Assembly: GCF_000238275.3 (NCBI RefSeq)
Contig: NZ_AHCF03000003.1
Location: 1,860,001-1,924,000, forward strand
Reading direction: 5' to 3'
DNA: 64,000 bases
Source of the DNA: Pseudoalteromonas undina
GTDB lineage: Bacteria > Pseudomonadota > Gammaproteobacteria > Enterobacterales > Alteromonadaceae
Both the position numbers and the translations under genes were made by a program. Below are positions 44,956 through 53,923 of the stretch, one piece after another. The notes under the pieces were generated by a model. That model was not told the origin of the DNA, searched no databases, and saw only the letters and a list, made by a program, of their open reading frames with translations. Within the stretch, counting starts at the first letter, position 1. Every line of letters begins with the position of its first letter.

Positions 44956-45204
44956 TTAAGCCGCTTTACGAGCGTCTTTAACTAATTTAGCTACACGATC
45001 TGAAAGACCTGCGCCTTGACCTAACCAGTGCTCAACACGTGGTAAATCTAAACGAAGTTTTTCTTCTTGACCTGAAGCGATTGGGTTAAAGAAACCTACT
45101 TTCTCGATGAAGCGACCGTCACGCGAGAAACGGCTATCCGCAACCACAATTTGATAGAAAGGGCGTTTTTTAGCGCCACCACGTTGCAAACGAATAGTTA
45201 CCAT
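44956..45204 (-). CDS. rpsP: 30S ribosomal protein S16
   Basis: Ribosomal protein S16 (82 residues) is a 30S body protein. The sequence [40 protein letters not shown] is the family signature. Length matches E. coli S16. It is the first gene of the rpsP-rimM-trmD-rplS operon, with AGAGGACGGT before the ATG. The predicted promoter leaves a leader that begins with a GC-rich hairpin. Confidence 0.97.
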   Translation of the reverse strand: MVTIRLQRGGAKKRPFYQIVVADSRFSRDGRFIEKVGFFNPIASGQEEKLRLDLPRVEHWLGQGAGLSDRVAKLVKDARKAA

Positions 45205-45247
45205 ACCGTCCTCTAAATAGATTGACTGTTTTCATTAATAAGATTTA

Positions 45248-45264
45248 CTCCCCAGTATGGGGAG
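45248..45264 (-). other. Hairpin at the predicted 5' end of the rpsP operon mRNA
   Basis: CTCCCC / GGGGAG, a 6-bp stem with loop AGTAT, starts within a base or two of the predicted transcript start. It could protect the 5' end or regulate the operon. Confidence 0.4.
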
Positions 45265-45271
45265 CCGGTGA

Positions 45272-45299
45272 ATTGTACGAGTTTTTAGCAACAATGCAA
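45272..45299 (-). promoter_or_regulatory. Candidate sigma-70 promoter of the rpsP operon
   Basis: On the minus strand TTGCAT (45299-45294), 16-bp spacer, TACAAT (45277-45272). The predicted start is near 45265, about 60 bases before rpsP. Confidence 0.5.
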
Positions 45300-45394
45300 G
45301 TAAGAAGTGATGCAAAAAGGCAGTTTAGTAGATTAAACCGTGATCCAAGAAGAAAAAGCATGTGAACAAGCTATTCTGTGCATAGTTTATTCAA

Positions 45395-45423
45395 CAATAA
45401 AGAGGCAATTTGCCTCTTTATTG
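45395..45423. terminator. Inverted repeat after ffh
   Basis: Perfect 14-bp inverted repeat (CAATAAAGAGGCAA / TTGCCTCTTTATTG) with a single central base, 43 bp downstream of the ffh stop. It is probably the ffh terminator. Confidence 0.65.
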
Positions 45424-45465
45424 ATTGCTTTTTATCTCGTATCGGAGATATTAAAGGTTAAATTA

Positions 45466-46845
45466 TTAAAATTTCGGGCCACCGCCGCCCATCATTCCCG
45501 GTGGTAACATCCCTTTCATGCCACGCATCATTTTTTGCATGCCACCTTTGCCTTTCATTTTTTTCATCATTTTTTGCATTTGGGTAAACTGCTTAAGCAG
45601 CTTATTGATCTCTTGTACTTGAGTACCCGACCCCGCTGCAATGCGCTTTTTACGCGAACCTTTAATGATCTCTGGGCGTGCACGCTCTTTTTTAGTCATA
45701 GAGCTAATAATTGCTTCCATTTGAATAAAGGTTTTATCGCCCATCTGGCCTTTTACTGCATCTGGAATGTTTTGCATGCCTGGCAGTTTATCAAGCATCG
45801 ACATCATGCCGCCCATATTTTTCATTTGCTTTAATTGATCAGCAAAATCATCCAGTGTAAAACCATCACCTTTAAATACTTTTTTCGCTACTTTTTCTGC
45901 CTGCTCTTTATCTACTTTCATCTCGACTTCTTCGATTAATGAAAGTACATCACCCATGCCTAAGATACGTGAGGCGATACGATCAGGGTGGAAAGGTTCA
46001 AGTGCGTCAGTACGCTCACCAACACCCATAAACTTAATAGGTTTCCCGGTAATATGACGAATAGATAACGCAGCACCACCACGGGCATCACCGTCTGTTT
46101 TAGTTAAAATCACACCGGTTAAAGGCAATGCTTCGTCAAACGCCTTCGCGGTGTTTGCAGCATCTTGACCTGTCATTGCATCAACAACGAATAAAGTCTC
46201 GATTGGATTAATTGCACCATGAAGCGCTTTGATTTCATCCATCATGTCATTATCAACATGCAAGCGACCTGCAGTATCAACTAATACCACATCAATAAAT
46301 TTCTTTTTCGCGTGAGAAATAGCAGCTTGTGCTATATCAACTGGCTTTTGTGAAATGTCACTTGGGAAAAATTCTACATCTACTTCTGTTGCTAATGTTT
46401 CTAACTGCTTAATTGCCGCAGGACGGTAAACATCGGCACTCACTACCAGCACAGATTTTTTCTTGCGCTCTTTTAAAAACTTAGCCAGTTTACCCACACT
46501 GGTTGTTTTACCAGCACCTTGAAGACCCGCCATCATCACAACAGCCGGAGGTTGCGCGTTAAGGCTTAGCTCTTCATTAGCTTCACCCATGGCCTTTTCA
46601 AGTTCTTCACGAACAATTTTTATAAATACTTGGCCAGGACTTAAGCTTTTAGTAACTTCAATACCAACTGCGCGTTCTTTAACTTGTTTTACAAACTCGC
46701 GAACAACAGGCAACGCCACATCGGCTTCTAAAAATGCCATTCGCACTTCACGAAGTGTATCTTTAATGTTGTCTTCAGTTAGGCGGCCACGGCCACTAAT
46801 ATTTTTTAGGGTTTTACCTAATCGTTCTTGGAGGTTCTCAAACAT
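45466..46845 (-). CDS. ffh: Signal recognition particle protein Ffh (SRP54)
   Basis: Ffh binds signal sequences and 4.5S RNA and delivers ribosomes to FtsY. The 459-residue protein has the N domain (FENLQERLGKTLKNISGRGRL). The GTPase G domain follows, with the P-loop GLQGAGKTT and VLVVSADVYRPAAIKQLE, then DTAGRLHVD and TKTDGDARGGAALS. The C-terminal M domain is rich in Met (MQKMMKKMKGKGGMQKMM). I start at the ATG at 46845, with GGAAC upstream; the frame continues to an unlikely earlier ATG. ypjD is divergent on the other side, as in E. coli. Confidence 0.97.
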   Translation of the reverse strand: MFENLQERLGKTLKNISGRGRLTEDNIKDTLREVRMAFLEADVALPVVREFVKQVKERAVGIEVTKSLSPGQVFIKIVREELEKAMGEANEELSLNAQPPAVVMMAGLQGAGKTTSVGKLAKFLKERKKKSVLVVSADVYRPAAIKQLETLATEVDVEFFPSDISQKPVDIAQAAISHAKKKFIDVVLVDTAGRLHVDNDMMDEIKALHGAINPIETLFVVDAMTGQDAANTAKAFDEALPLTGVILTKTDGDARGGAALSIRHITGKPIKFMGVGERTDALEPFHPDRIASRILGMGDVLSLIEEVEMKVDKEQAEKVAKKVFKGDGFTLDDFADQLKQMKNMGGMMSMLDKLPGMQNIPDAVKGQMGDKTFIQMEAIISSMTKKERARPEIIKGSRKKRIAAGSGTQVQEINKLLKQFTQMQKMMKKMKGKGGMQKMMRGMKGMLPPGMMGGGGPKF

Positions 46846-47068
46846 GTAACGGTTCCGAAAAGACGTTGAAATCAACTCTATTAATAAGGTCGATGTTATT
46901 AAAATTCAATTAGAAATAGTATACCGTAAATGGTGGCATACAATACAGTGCTGAAATGCTGCTTATTGAGTTTCTTTTTACAGGGTCTATGCATTTGCTT
47001 TGCTATAAAATACAATGGCCACATAACGAACACGAATTATTTGACTTCAATTAAGTGGCCAAAGCAAA

Positions 47069-47875
47069 ATGCTGATTATTAGTTTAACTATTATTGCCAG
47101 TTTATTTTATGTGTTAGCAACGTCTCACGTGCTTTCGCGATTGTTTCACCGTCAGGGGCCGAGCCAAAAAGTTACTATTATACTCAGTACTGTCGCTATT
47201 TTGGCGCACATGCTGCTTTTAGTAAATTCGGTATTTAGGGCTGATGGGCAAGATTTAAGTATTGTTAATGTGGCATTACTGACATGCTGGATTATCGTGC
47301 TGTGTGTCACCACTGTTTCTTTGAAGTTTCCCGCAACCTTGTTACTACCTGTTGTTTATGGCTTTGCTGCGCTTTTAACCATTTCTAGCTTATTTATCCC
47401 TCATCATGTTTTATTACAAAGTATTAATGTAGAACTAGCACTAGTAGCGCATATATCACTGTCGTTATTGGCTTACTGTATTTTAATTATTGCGACTTTA
47501 TATGGTGTGCAATTTTATTTTATTGATAAGCGCCTAAAGCGAAAAGACCTAGCAATAGTTCACAGTCACTTACCACCTCTGATGGTTGTAGAGCGTCAAC
47601 TTTACCAGTTATTAAACTTAGGCACCGTATTATTAAGTGTGGCGCTGATCACTGGTTTTGTATTTCTCGATGGCATGTTTGCCAAAGAGTTTATTCACAA
47701 AACAATCTTATCCCTAGTTGCTTGGGCCATTTTTGCCACAATTGCAGTTGGCCATGTCAAACGTGGTTGGCGAGGAAAAGTTGTGGTAGTTAGTATAATG
47801 ATTGCCGCTTTTACACTCACACTCGCTTATTTTGGTAGCCGTTTTATACAAGAAGTGGTCCTGAATAAGTTTTAA
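47069..47875 (+). CDS. ypjD: CcsA/YpjD-type inner membrane protein
   Basis: This 268-residue, eight-helix membrane protein is related to the cytochrome c assembly CcsA/CcmC fold. The conserved parts are VALVAHISLSLLAYCILIIATLYGVQFYFIDKRLK and SLVAWAIFATIAVGHVKRGWRGK. These contain His residues that bind haem in CcsA. Its position between ffh and corB is the same as E. coli ypjD. A role together with CorB-type magnesium/cobalt transport has been suggested for the neighbourhood; a role in haem handling is an inference from the fold only. Confidence 0.85.
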   Translation: MLIISLTIIASLFYVLATSHVLSRLFHRQGPSQKVTIILSTVAILAHMLLLVNSVFRADGQDLSIVNVALLTCWIIVLCVTTVSLKFPATLLLPVVYGFAALLTISSLFIPHHVLLQSINVELALVAHISLSLLAYCILIIATLYGVQFYFIDKRLKRKDLAIVHSHLPPLMVVERQLYQLLNLGTVLLSVALITGFVFLDGMFAKEFIHKTILSLVAWAIFATIAVGHVKRGWRGKVVVVSIMIAAFTLTLAYFGSRFIQEVVLNKF

Positions 47876-47936
47876 CTTGACTCTGAAAGCTCACTCTAGC
47901 TTAATACACATTGGTTTATAAAAAAAGGATCCATCG

Positions 47937-49205
47937 TTGGACGACATATCGACAAGTACCCTGTTTATCATATTAGGTTTATTGGTGCTTTTTTCTGCTT
48001 ACTTCTCCGGGTCAGAAACCGGAATCATGTCAATCAACCGTATTCGTTTGCGACACCTCGCTAAAGAGAATCATCGTGCTGCGAAACGCGTTAGTAAATT
48101 ACTGAGTCGACCAGATAGGTTGATAGGTCTGATCCTAATTGGTAATAACCTTGTTAATATTGCTGCAGCGCAGGTAGCCACCATTATTGGTATTCGCTTG
48201 TATGGCGATTTAGGTATTGCCATAGCGACAGGTGCATTAACACTTGTTGTACTAATTTTTGCTGAGGTAACGCCAAAAACACTGGCCGCCCTCTATCCTG
48301 AGCGAGTTGCTTTTCCCAGCTCAGTGATACTCAAAGGCTTGTTAAAAATACTCTTTCCGTTTGTAGTTGTTGTTAACTGGATGACCAACGGCATATTACG
48401 CTTATTTGGAATTAGTGCTGCACAAATAGATGAGCACAGCATGAGTAAAGAAGAATTAAAAACCGTGCTTAACGAATCTGGAGCGCTGATCCCCGCGCGC
48501 CACCAAAGTATGCTGACCTCAATTTTAGATTTAGAACAGGTTACCGTTGAAGATATTATGATACCCCGCAATGAAATTGTGGCGATTGATATCAACGATG
48601 ACTGGAAAATAATTAGTAAGCAGCTTACTCATGCTCAACATACTCGCGTGCTTTTATACCGCGACAATATAGATGATGCAGTAGGCTTTATTCACTCTCG
48701 TGATGCATTGCGTCTTCTTACTAAAGAGCAATTCGATAAACCTTCGCTACTACGCGCTGTACGTGAAATTTACTTTATTCCTGAGGGAACGTCGCTTAAT
48801 ACTCAACTACTGAAGTTTCAGTTATCAAAAGAACGAATTGGTATTGTTGTTGATGAATATGGCGATATCCAAGGCTTAGTTACCCTAGAAGATATTCTTG
48901 AAGAGGTTGTGGGCGATTTCACCACTACTCAAACCCGCACACCAAGTGAAGAAGTAACCACACAGAACGATGGCTCTTACATTGTTGATGGTGGTGCTAA
49001 CGTTCGCGACTTAAATAAAGAAATGGGCTGGGAATTCCCATTAGATGGCCCTAAAACTTTAAGTGGCCTGATTGTTGAGTATTTGGAAGATATCCCTGAT
49101 GCTAACTTAAGTATTCGTATTGCGGGTTACCCAGTTGAAGTGCTTGAAATAAAAGAAAACATGATTAAACAAGTTAAAATTCAGCCCAATAAACGTAAAA
49201 AATAA
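47937..49205 (+). CDS. corB: CorB/HlyC-CorC (CNNM-like) family membrane protein
   Basis: This 422-residue protein has an N-terminal DUF21/CNNM membrane domain (about 1-190: FSAYFSGSETGIMSINRIRLRHLA, LIGLILIGNNLVNIAAAQVAT, AEVTPKTLAALYPE). Paired CBS domains follow (about 205-330: EDIMIPRNEIVAIDIND; DEYGDIQGLVTLEDILEEVVGDF). A C-terminal CorC_HlyC domain (about 345-415) ends it. Such proteins transport or regulate Mg2+/Co2+. The start is TTG, favoured by the AAGGAT site 8 bp upstream and by the family N-terminus. It matches E. coli YfjD (CorB) in gene order next to ypjD. Confidence 0.9.
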   Translation: MDDISTSTLFIILGLLVLFSAYFSGSETGIMSINRIRLRHLAKENHRAAKRVSKLLSRPDRLIGLILIGNNLVNIAAAQVATIIGIRLYGDLGIAIATGALTLVVLIFAEVTPKTLAALYPERVAFPSSVILKGLLKILFPFVVVVNWMTNGILRLFGISAAQIDEHSMSKEELKTVLNESGALIPARHQSMLTSILDLEQVTVEDIMIPRNEIVAIDINDDWKIISKQLTHAQHTRVLLYRDNIDDAVGFIHSRDALRLLTKEQFDKPSLLRAVREIYFIPEGTSLNTQLLKFQLSKERIGIVVDEYGDIQGLVTLEDILEEVVGDFTTTQTRTPSEEVTTQNDGSYIVDGGANVRDLNKEMGWEFPLDGPKTLSGLIVEYLEDIPDANLSIRIAGYPVEVLEIKENMIKQVKIQPNKRKK

Positions 49206-49211
49206 CCCAAT

Positions 49212-49239
49212 AAAAAAGGAGCCAAATGGCTCCTTTTTT
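49212..49239. terminator. Bidirectional terminator after corB
   Basis: AAAAAAGGAGCC / GGCTCCTTTTTT, a perfect 12-bp stem with loop AAAT, between convergent genes. Confidence 0.92.
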
Positions 49240-49261
49240 AATTAATCTGGGCTTAGATTAG

Positions 49262-49870
49262 TTAAAAGAATAAACGCTCTAACCAACCTTTGTCTAAATC
49301 ATCCTCACAGCGTCTTAGCTGCGCTCCATAACGGCTCGCACGGTGTTTTACTTTATTGGCAACGCTCATTAACCATTTTTTCTTACGATAAGTGCCTCGC
49401 TTATAACCGCCCCACCCTTCGTGATAATTTAAATACTGTGCGTAGGCATCCCATTTAGAAACACCATTAACTTTGTGGGTTTTATAAACAAACCACGCCA
49501 TAAAATCGATCGCATCTTCAAATTCATCTCTATCAGCACCACTATTACCTGTTTCACGAATATAATCAGACCAAGTTGGCGTTTTAGCTTGAGAATAACC
49601 ATAAGCATCACTTGCGCGTCCAGTTGGTATTATCCATAAAAAGTATTCCATGGGCGGTGCAGCATCATGACGAAAAGAGCTTTCTTGATACATCATGCTC
49701 ATTAATACGTGTTTGGGAGAGCCCCACTTGTCTTGCGCGTCTTTTGCATCAAAATACCAGTCAGACTTCTCTTCAAAGATTTTACAAATATCTTCTGGTT
49801 GCTTAGGTGGTGCAGTGGCACAACCAACTAAAGTAAGCACTAGAGATAAAGTAATAATATTTTTTTTCAT
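49262..49870 (-). CDS. Lipoprotein with a lytic-transglycosylase (SLT) domain
   Basis: This 202-residue protein has a lipoprotein signal with the lipobox LVGC (Cys17), so it should be lipid-anchored. The mature part resembles a compact goose-lysozyme/SLT domain. The catalytic Glu is probably Glu63 in LMSMMYQESSF (family pattern MxxES). Later GRASDAYGYSQAKTPTWSDYIRETG and the end AYAQYLNYHEGWGGYKRGTY complete the substrate groove. It would cleave the glycan strands of peptidoglycan. No operon partner is evident. Confidence 0.82.
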   Translation of the reverse strand: MKKNIITLSLVLTLVGCATAPPKQPEDICKIFEEKSDWYFDAKDAQDKWGSPKHVLMSMMYQESSFRHDAAPPMEYFLWIIPTGRASDAYGYSQAKTPTWSDYIRETGNSGADRDEFEDAIDFMAWFVYKTHKVNGVSKWDAYAQYLNYHEGWGGYKRGTYRKKKWLMSVANKVKHRASRYGAQLRRCEDDLDKGWLERLFF

Positions 49871-50307
49871 TTTTTAAGATCTCACTGAACTTTTTAAAAA
49901 AGCGTGGGTCTGAATCTATGAATGCAGCAGTACAGCATTGTTTCATCCCTAAAGAATATTTACGCAGCTACTATGAGCTGCGTTTTTTTTTGCCTACGAC
50001 TTACTTGGGTCTGTTGACCTTTCAAGGTTGAATTTGCAGCAGTCTGTTTGGTATTTAGGCAAGGCAGAACCTATGTGGTGTGGTTATTCCCCATAAATAG
50101 GCGATAACGCAGCATCAATGCCAAACAGGCGCCGCCCTTCGGGTTCTGCCTAGGAGCGATTTGCTCTTTGTTGCTCGGTTTTTACTTATTCTTACATGGA
50201 TGTAAGCCAGTAGAATAACGCAGGAGCAGTTATCGAGCCCACTAGGTTACAAACCTCGCGCCGCGATTAAACCGCTCCTAGTTTGAACAAATTGTAATCC
50301 GCAAAGG
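49871..50307. other. Gap between the SLT lipoprotein gene and gshA
   Basis: This 437-bp gap has no ORF of note. It contains the promoter region of the SLT gene, an orphan plus-strand terminator (49963-49991) and most of the inverted-repeat element at 50007-50318. Confidence 0.7.
49963..49991 (+). terminator. Orphan plus-strand terminator (possible small RNA end)
   Basis: CGCAGCT / AGCTGCG stem, 6-nt loop, followed by nine T on the plus strand. No plus-strand gene lies upstream before corB, which already has its own terminator. Confidence 0.7.
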
Positions 50308-50318
50308 TCAACTGACCC
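50007..50318. mobile_element. MITE-like element with GGGTCTGTTGACC-type ends, overlapping gshA 3' end
   Basis: The left end GGGTCTGTTGACCTTTC and the right end (reverse complement GGGTCAGTTGACCTTT) are 16-17-bp terminal inverted repeats with one mismatch. The 312-bp body carries internal inverted repeats (CTAGGAGCG ... CGCTCCTAG; GGCAGAACC ... GGTTCTGCC) and no ORF. The right end runs into gshA and supplies its stop. No clear target-site duplication is visible. A 17-bp copy of the left end is found at 59744-59760. Confidence 0.75.
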
Positions 50319-51885
50319 TGAAATATGTATCTAAAAATGCAGTAAATGATTGATTATCGGCTTGCTCAATTGCTTTTTGAGCTTGGTAAGACTCTGTCGC
50401 TTGTTGCTCTAACCACGACTTTGAGAATTCAGTATAACTGGCTATATCATGGCTTTGTTTATACTTTTGAGCAAGTGAGAGTGCATAATGACCATTATCT
50501 AGCCCTGATGCTTTTAATTGCTCAACATAACGCCCTGAATAGGTTAATGTAGGATTATGCACCCACGTTGCCATGCGCTTAATAGTGTTTGAGTAATAAT
50601 CAACCCCGTACGCGCTATCCATCCACTTAGCAACATCAACGAGCTGATTAAATATTTCATCACCCCATGATTCAAGACTGCGCTGCTCATTATTAAAATT
50701 AAGCATTAGGCCTTTTTCTCGGCCTTGGTTTACTACTGTATCAAGATTTTCAGTGCTTCGCGCTTGCTCTTCCCAGTCCATAGGGGCTGAGTCTTTTAAT
50801 AAGCAATAGGTTAAAAATACATCTAAAAAGTGTATTTGCTCTAAATCAATGCCAACTTCACTAAATGGGTTAACATCCAATGCACGAATTTCAATATATT
50901 CTATACCCGCTCTTAGTAATGCATCAGTGGGTGTTTCACCATTTTTAGCATTACGCTTAGGGCGAATTGGCGAGTAAAACTCATTCTCTATTTGTAGAAT
51001 ATTTTTATTTAATTGCTTTGGCTCTGCACTGGTATAGTCGTCAATACTGCCATAAATATCTGAAGGCGTATTTATGGCTTTTTTAAGCCCTGCTACATAC
51101 TCATCTAATGAGTTATACATAACGCGTAATGATGACTGTGCACTGTTGGTATAACCTAAGTTACCTAATCGAAGCGCCGTGCCCACTTCTAAATATAAAG
51201 TACCTTTACCCAGCTTTTTAAACGGTAAATCGCTTTTACGCCCCTGCAAAAATGAACTACACAATGCCGGTGACGCACCAAACATATAGCTAATTAACCA
51301 CAACTCGCGCTTAAAATTACGAATTAATGCTAAGTACCCATCTGATATAAAGTCTTCAAGCTTCGCGCTGCTTTGCTTTTGTGAATGTAGTGACTGCCAT
51401 AACGTTTCTGGAAAAGAAATATTAAAGTGCACCCCAGCAATTGCTTGCATCATACTACCATAGCGGTTCTTTAAACCTTCGCGGTATAAGGTTTTCATTT
51501 TACCAACGTTAGAATCGCCAAATTGTGCTAATACAATATCGTCCTGATGATTTATAAAACACGGCATACTAATTGGCCACAGCAGTTCATCGTCCATATG
51601 TTCTAGGGTGAACTTTTGTAAATCTTTCAGCTGTTGTAACGTTTGCGTTGATGACTCGCTAACAGGCGTAATAAACTCAAGTAAAGACTCAGAAAAGTCA
51701 GTCGTGATATGTCCGTTGGTAAGCGCGCAGCCAACCCCTTTTGGGTGAGCTTGTTTAGAAATAGAACCATCGGGTTTAATTCTTAATGATTCTCTCTCAA
51801 TACCGCGCATAATACCTTTAATAGCATGCTGATTATCTGCATTAGATAGCGCGTTGAGCGTGTTCTTTAAATTATAAGTTGCCAA
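50308..51885 (-). CDS. gshA: Glutamate-cysteine ligase, proteobacterial type
   Basis: GshA forms gamma-glutamylcysteine, the first step in glutathione synthesis. The 525-residue protein matches the gammaproteobacterial type: IKGIMRGIERESLRIKPDGSISKQAHPKGVGCALTNGHITTDFSESLLEFIT, then YRNGLKNRYGSMMQAIAGVHFN-like sequence. FGASPALCSSF, SLRMGN-type LRLGNLGYTN and YIEIRALDVNPFSEVGI follow. The start is taken as the TTG at 51885, which has GAGGAAA 8 bp upstream; the longer frame to 51906 lacks such a site. E. coli gshA also starts with TTG. The last residues (VS) and the TGA stop lie inside the inverted terminal repeat of the adjacent MITE-like element. Confidence 0.93.
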   Translation of the reverse strand: MATYNLKNTLNALSNADNQHAIKGIMRGIERESLRIKPDGSISKQAHPKGVGCALTNGHITTDFSESLLEFITPVSESSTQTLQQLKDLQKFTLEHMDDELLWPISMPCFINHQDDIVLAQFGDSNVGKMKTLYREGLKNRYGSMMQAIAGVHFNISFPETLWQSLHSQKQSSAKLEDFISDGYLALIRNFKRELWLISYMFGASPALCSSFLQGRKSDLPFKKLGKGTLYLEVGTALRLGNLGYTNSAQSSLRVMYNSLDEYVAGLKKAINTPSDIYGSIDDYTSAEPKQLNKNILQIENEFYSPIRPKRNAKNGETPTDALLRAGIEYIEIRALDVNPFSEVGIDLEQIHFLDVFLTYCLLKDSAPMDWEEQARSTENLDTVVNQGREKGLMLNFNNEQRSLESWGDEIFNQLVDVAKWMDSAYGVDYYSNTIKRMATWVHNPTLTYSGRYVEQLKASGLDNGHYALSLAQKYKQSHDIASYTEFSKSWLEQQATESYQAQKAIEQADNQSFTAFLDTYFRVS

Positions 51886-52312
51886 AAAAAAGTTTCCTCG
51901 AGCCAAGTGGCTTAATCATAAGGTTATGGGGTCTAATTACCTTTACTCAAGATTAAATGAAGAAAAAACTATATGAATTTATTAGATATAGTTTTTAATG
52001 AATTTTAAACACGCTTTGTTTCACGCCATAAAAGATAATCTTGCCATTGCCACCAGCAATATACAATTTCTTTTGCATATTATTTGCCACAATACATCGT
52101 AACCTCAAAGCACTATTTCTCCCCGTACGAAAGGGTGAATCACTTGCTAAAAGTTTGGCATAACTAAAAAAATCAATTACTCTTAAAGTTGATAAAGATC
52201 ATAAAAACATAAAAAAAAATGCCTTACTACTGCTATTTAAAACTTATCACTAACGTACATTAGTTTTAGTAATTACAATAGACACCCCAATAAAGAATGA
52301 TAAAGGATTACT
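51886..52312. other. gshA/aer divergent intergenic region
   Basis: This AT-rich gap of 427 bp has no ORF of note. It holds an inverted repeat AAAACTATAT / ATATAGTTTT (about 51966-51996), which could structure the gshA leader, and a possible FNR box before aer. I see no other convincing element. Confidence 0.5.
52189..52202 (+). promoter_or_regulatory. Candidate FNR-type box upstream of aer
   Basis: TTGAT-AAAG-ATCAT matches the FNR consensus TTGAT-N4-ATCAA at 9 of 10 positions. It lies 110 bp before the aer start. Confidence 0.4.
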
Positions 52313-53860
52313 ATGCGTCGTAATCAAAGCTTAATAGATGAAGAGGTCACTTTTGAAGAACATCAAGAGTTAGTTTCAACGACCGATCTTCGAGGTGTTA
52401 TTACCTATGCCAATCATGAATTTTGCAGTATTGCTGGCTATGAAATGGATGAACTCATTAATAAAAACCACAATATCGTTCGCCATCCTGATATGCCTAA
52501 AGCGGCATTTAAAGAGATGTGGGACACCTTAAAGCAAGGGCATTCTTGGCGTGGTGCTGTAAAAAACTTATGTAAAGATGGCCGTTACTATTGGGTTGAT
52601 GCATTTGTAACACCTATTTTTGAACATGGCCAATTGATTGGTTATCAGTCTGTGCGTGTAAAACTCTCGCAACACGCAAAACGCAGAGCGCAGAAGCTGT
52701 ATGCCAAAATTAACGCTAATAAGTCACTATTTAGCTGGCGTGAGCACACCTCACTCAGACAGAGCTTGAGCATAGCCGGTGTTTTAGTTTGGTTAGCTAG
52801 TGTCGCTATTTGGGGGTCAATCGCGATTGCAGCGGTTAACTTGGTGGTGTGTATTATCATTTTAGCTTTAAATTATGATGAGCTAATAGCAACACCTGCA
52901 ACTCTAAAGCAGCAAAAAAGCCAGGCAGATTCGGTGTCTCGTTATGTATTTAGTGGTTCACACCCTCACAGTATTAGTGATTACCGAGAGCAAATGCTTT
53001 GCGCTAAGTTAAAAACGGTACTCGGTCGTGTTAAAGACTCAACCTTGAGTTTTAATACCATTGCCCAAGGCTTAGATCAGCAATCTACGCTGACCGAACA
53101 AGGTATTTCTTCTCAGGGAACCCAGCTTGAGCAAATAGCCACAGCAATGTCACAAATGAGCACCACCATTGGTGAAATTTCTAATAATACTAATGATACC
53201 GCAGATAAAGTGGGGATCACCTATCAAAGCTGCTCTGATATAAAAAGTCATATAGCCGATAACAGCAAAATGGTATCTGACTTAGCCATGCAAGTTGAGC
53301 AAGCGGCAACCACAGCCACAGGGCTGGCCTCTGAGGCCGATAAAATTGGTCAGGTAATGAGTGAAATAGAAGGCATTGCAGAGCAAACCAATTTGTTAGC
53401 ACTGAACGCCGCGATTGAAGCTGCCCGTGCTGGTGAGCATGGTCGAGGTTTTGCGGTGGTTGCTGATGAAGTACGCGCATTGTCCTCACGTACTCAAAAC
53501 GCCACAGCACAAATTCATAGCTCCATTAAAGAGATTCAAGACACCTTGTTCAGCTGGTCTAAAATCATGCAGAGCACAAAACAACAAGCCGATGACTGTG
53601 TTAACACCACAGGGCAAACACAACAAGAGCTAGATAGTATTTTCATTCAAATTAGTGAAATCTCACAACTTGCTACCGACATCTCAGCCGCCGCAGAGCA
53701 ACAACAAGTGGTAAGTCGAGATATTGGCTGCAATGTTGAAAAAATTAAAGGCTTGGGGGATGACAATTTACAGCTCAGTTATAGCGTAGCGCATGGCGCT
53801 GCTGAATTGGTCGAAGGCTCACGAAAAGTAAATGATTTACTGCTTACCTTTAAAGTTTAA
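52313..53860 (+). CDS. aer: Aerotaxis receptor (PAS-containing methyl-accepting protein)
   Basis: This 515-residue chemoreceptor is of the Aer type. The N-terminal PAS domain (about 10-120) has [57 protein letters not shown], the FAD-binding Aer/PAS pattern. Hydrophobic helices span about 150-187, forming a membrane hairpin with no periplasmic domain. The cytoplasmic signalling domain shows the highly conserved tip [38 protein letters not shown]. Length is typical (E. coli Aer has 506). It would steer cells towards favourable oxygen or redox levels. It stands alone, with a terminator following. Confidence 0.93.
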   Translation: MRRNQSLIDEEVTFEEHQELVSTTDLRGVITYANHEFCSIAGYEMDELINKNHNIVRHPDMPKAAFKEMWDTLKQGHSWRGAVKNLCKDGRYYWVDAFVTPIFEHGQLIGYQSVRVKLSQHAKRRAQKLYAKINANKSLFSWREHTSLRQSLSIAGVLVWLASVAIWGSIAIAAVNLVVCIIILALNYDELIATPATLKQQKSQADSVSRYVFSGSHPHSISDYREQMLCAKLKTVLGRVKDSTLSFNTIAQGLDQQSTLTEQGISSQGTQLEQIATAMSQMSTTIGEISNNTNDTADKVGITYQSCSDIKSHIADNSKMVSDLAMQVEQAATTATGLASEADKIGQVMSEIEGIAEQTNLLALNAAIEAARAGEHGRGFAVVADEVRALSSRTQNATAQIHSSIKEIQDTLFSWSKIMQSTKQQADDCVNTTGQTQQELDSIFIQISEISQLATDISAAAEQQQVVSRDIGCNVEKIKGLGDDNLQLSYSVAHGAAELVEGSRKVNDLLLTFKV

Positions 53861-53882
53861 TCCACCCACTTGAATCAAAAAC

Positions 53883-53911
53883 AAAAAAGCCGCTGTTTTC
53901 AGCGGCTTTTT
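53883..53911. terminator. Bidirectional terminator between aer and clpB
   Basis: GCCGCTG / CAGCGGC stem with a TTTT loop, extended by A- and T-runs, between convergent genes. Confidence 0.92.
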
Positions 53912-53923
53912 ACTGTGCTCAGA

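Noticed and set aside
50007..50318. An insertion sequence with a transposase, or an integron attC site
   Set aside because: No ORF exists in the element, its ends lack the attC core pattern, and no integrase or gene cassette is nearby. A non-autonomous inverted-repeat element fits better.
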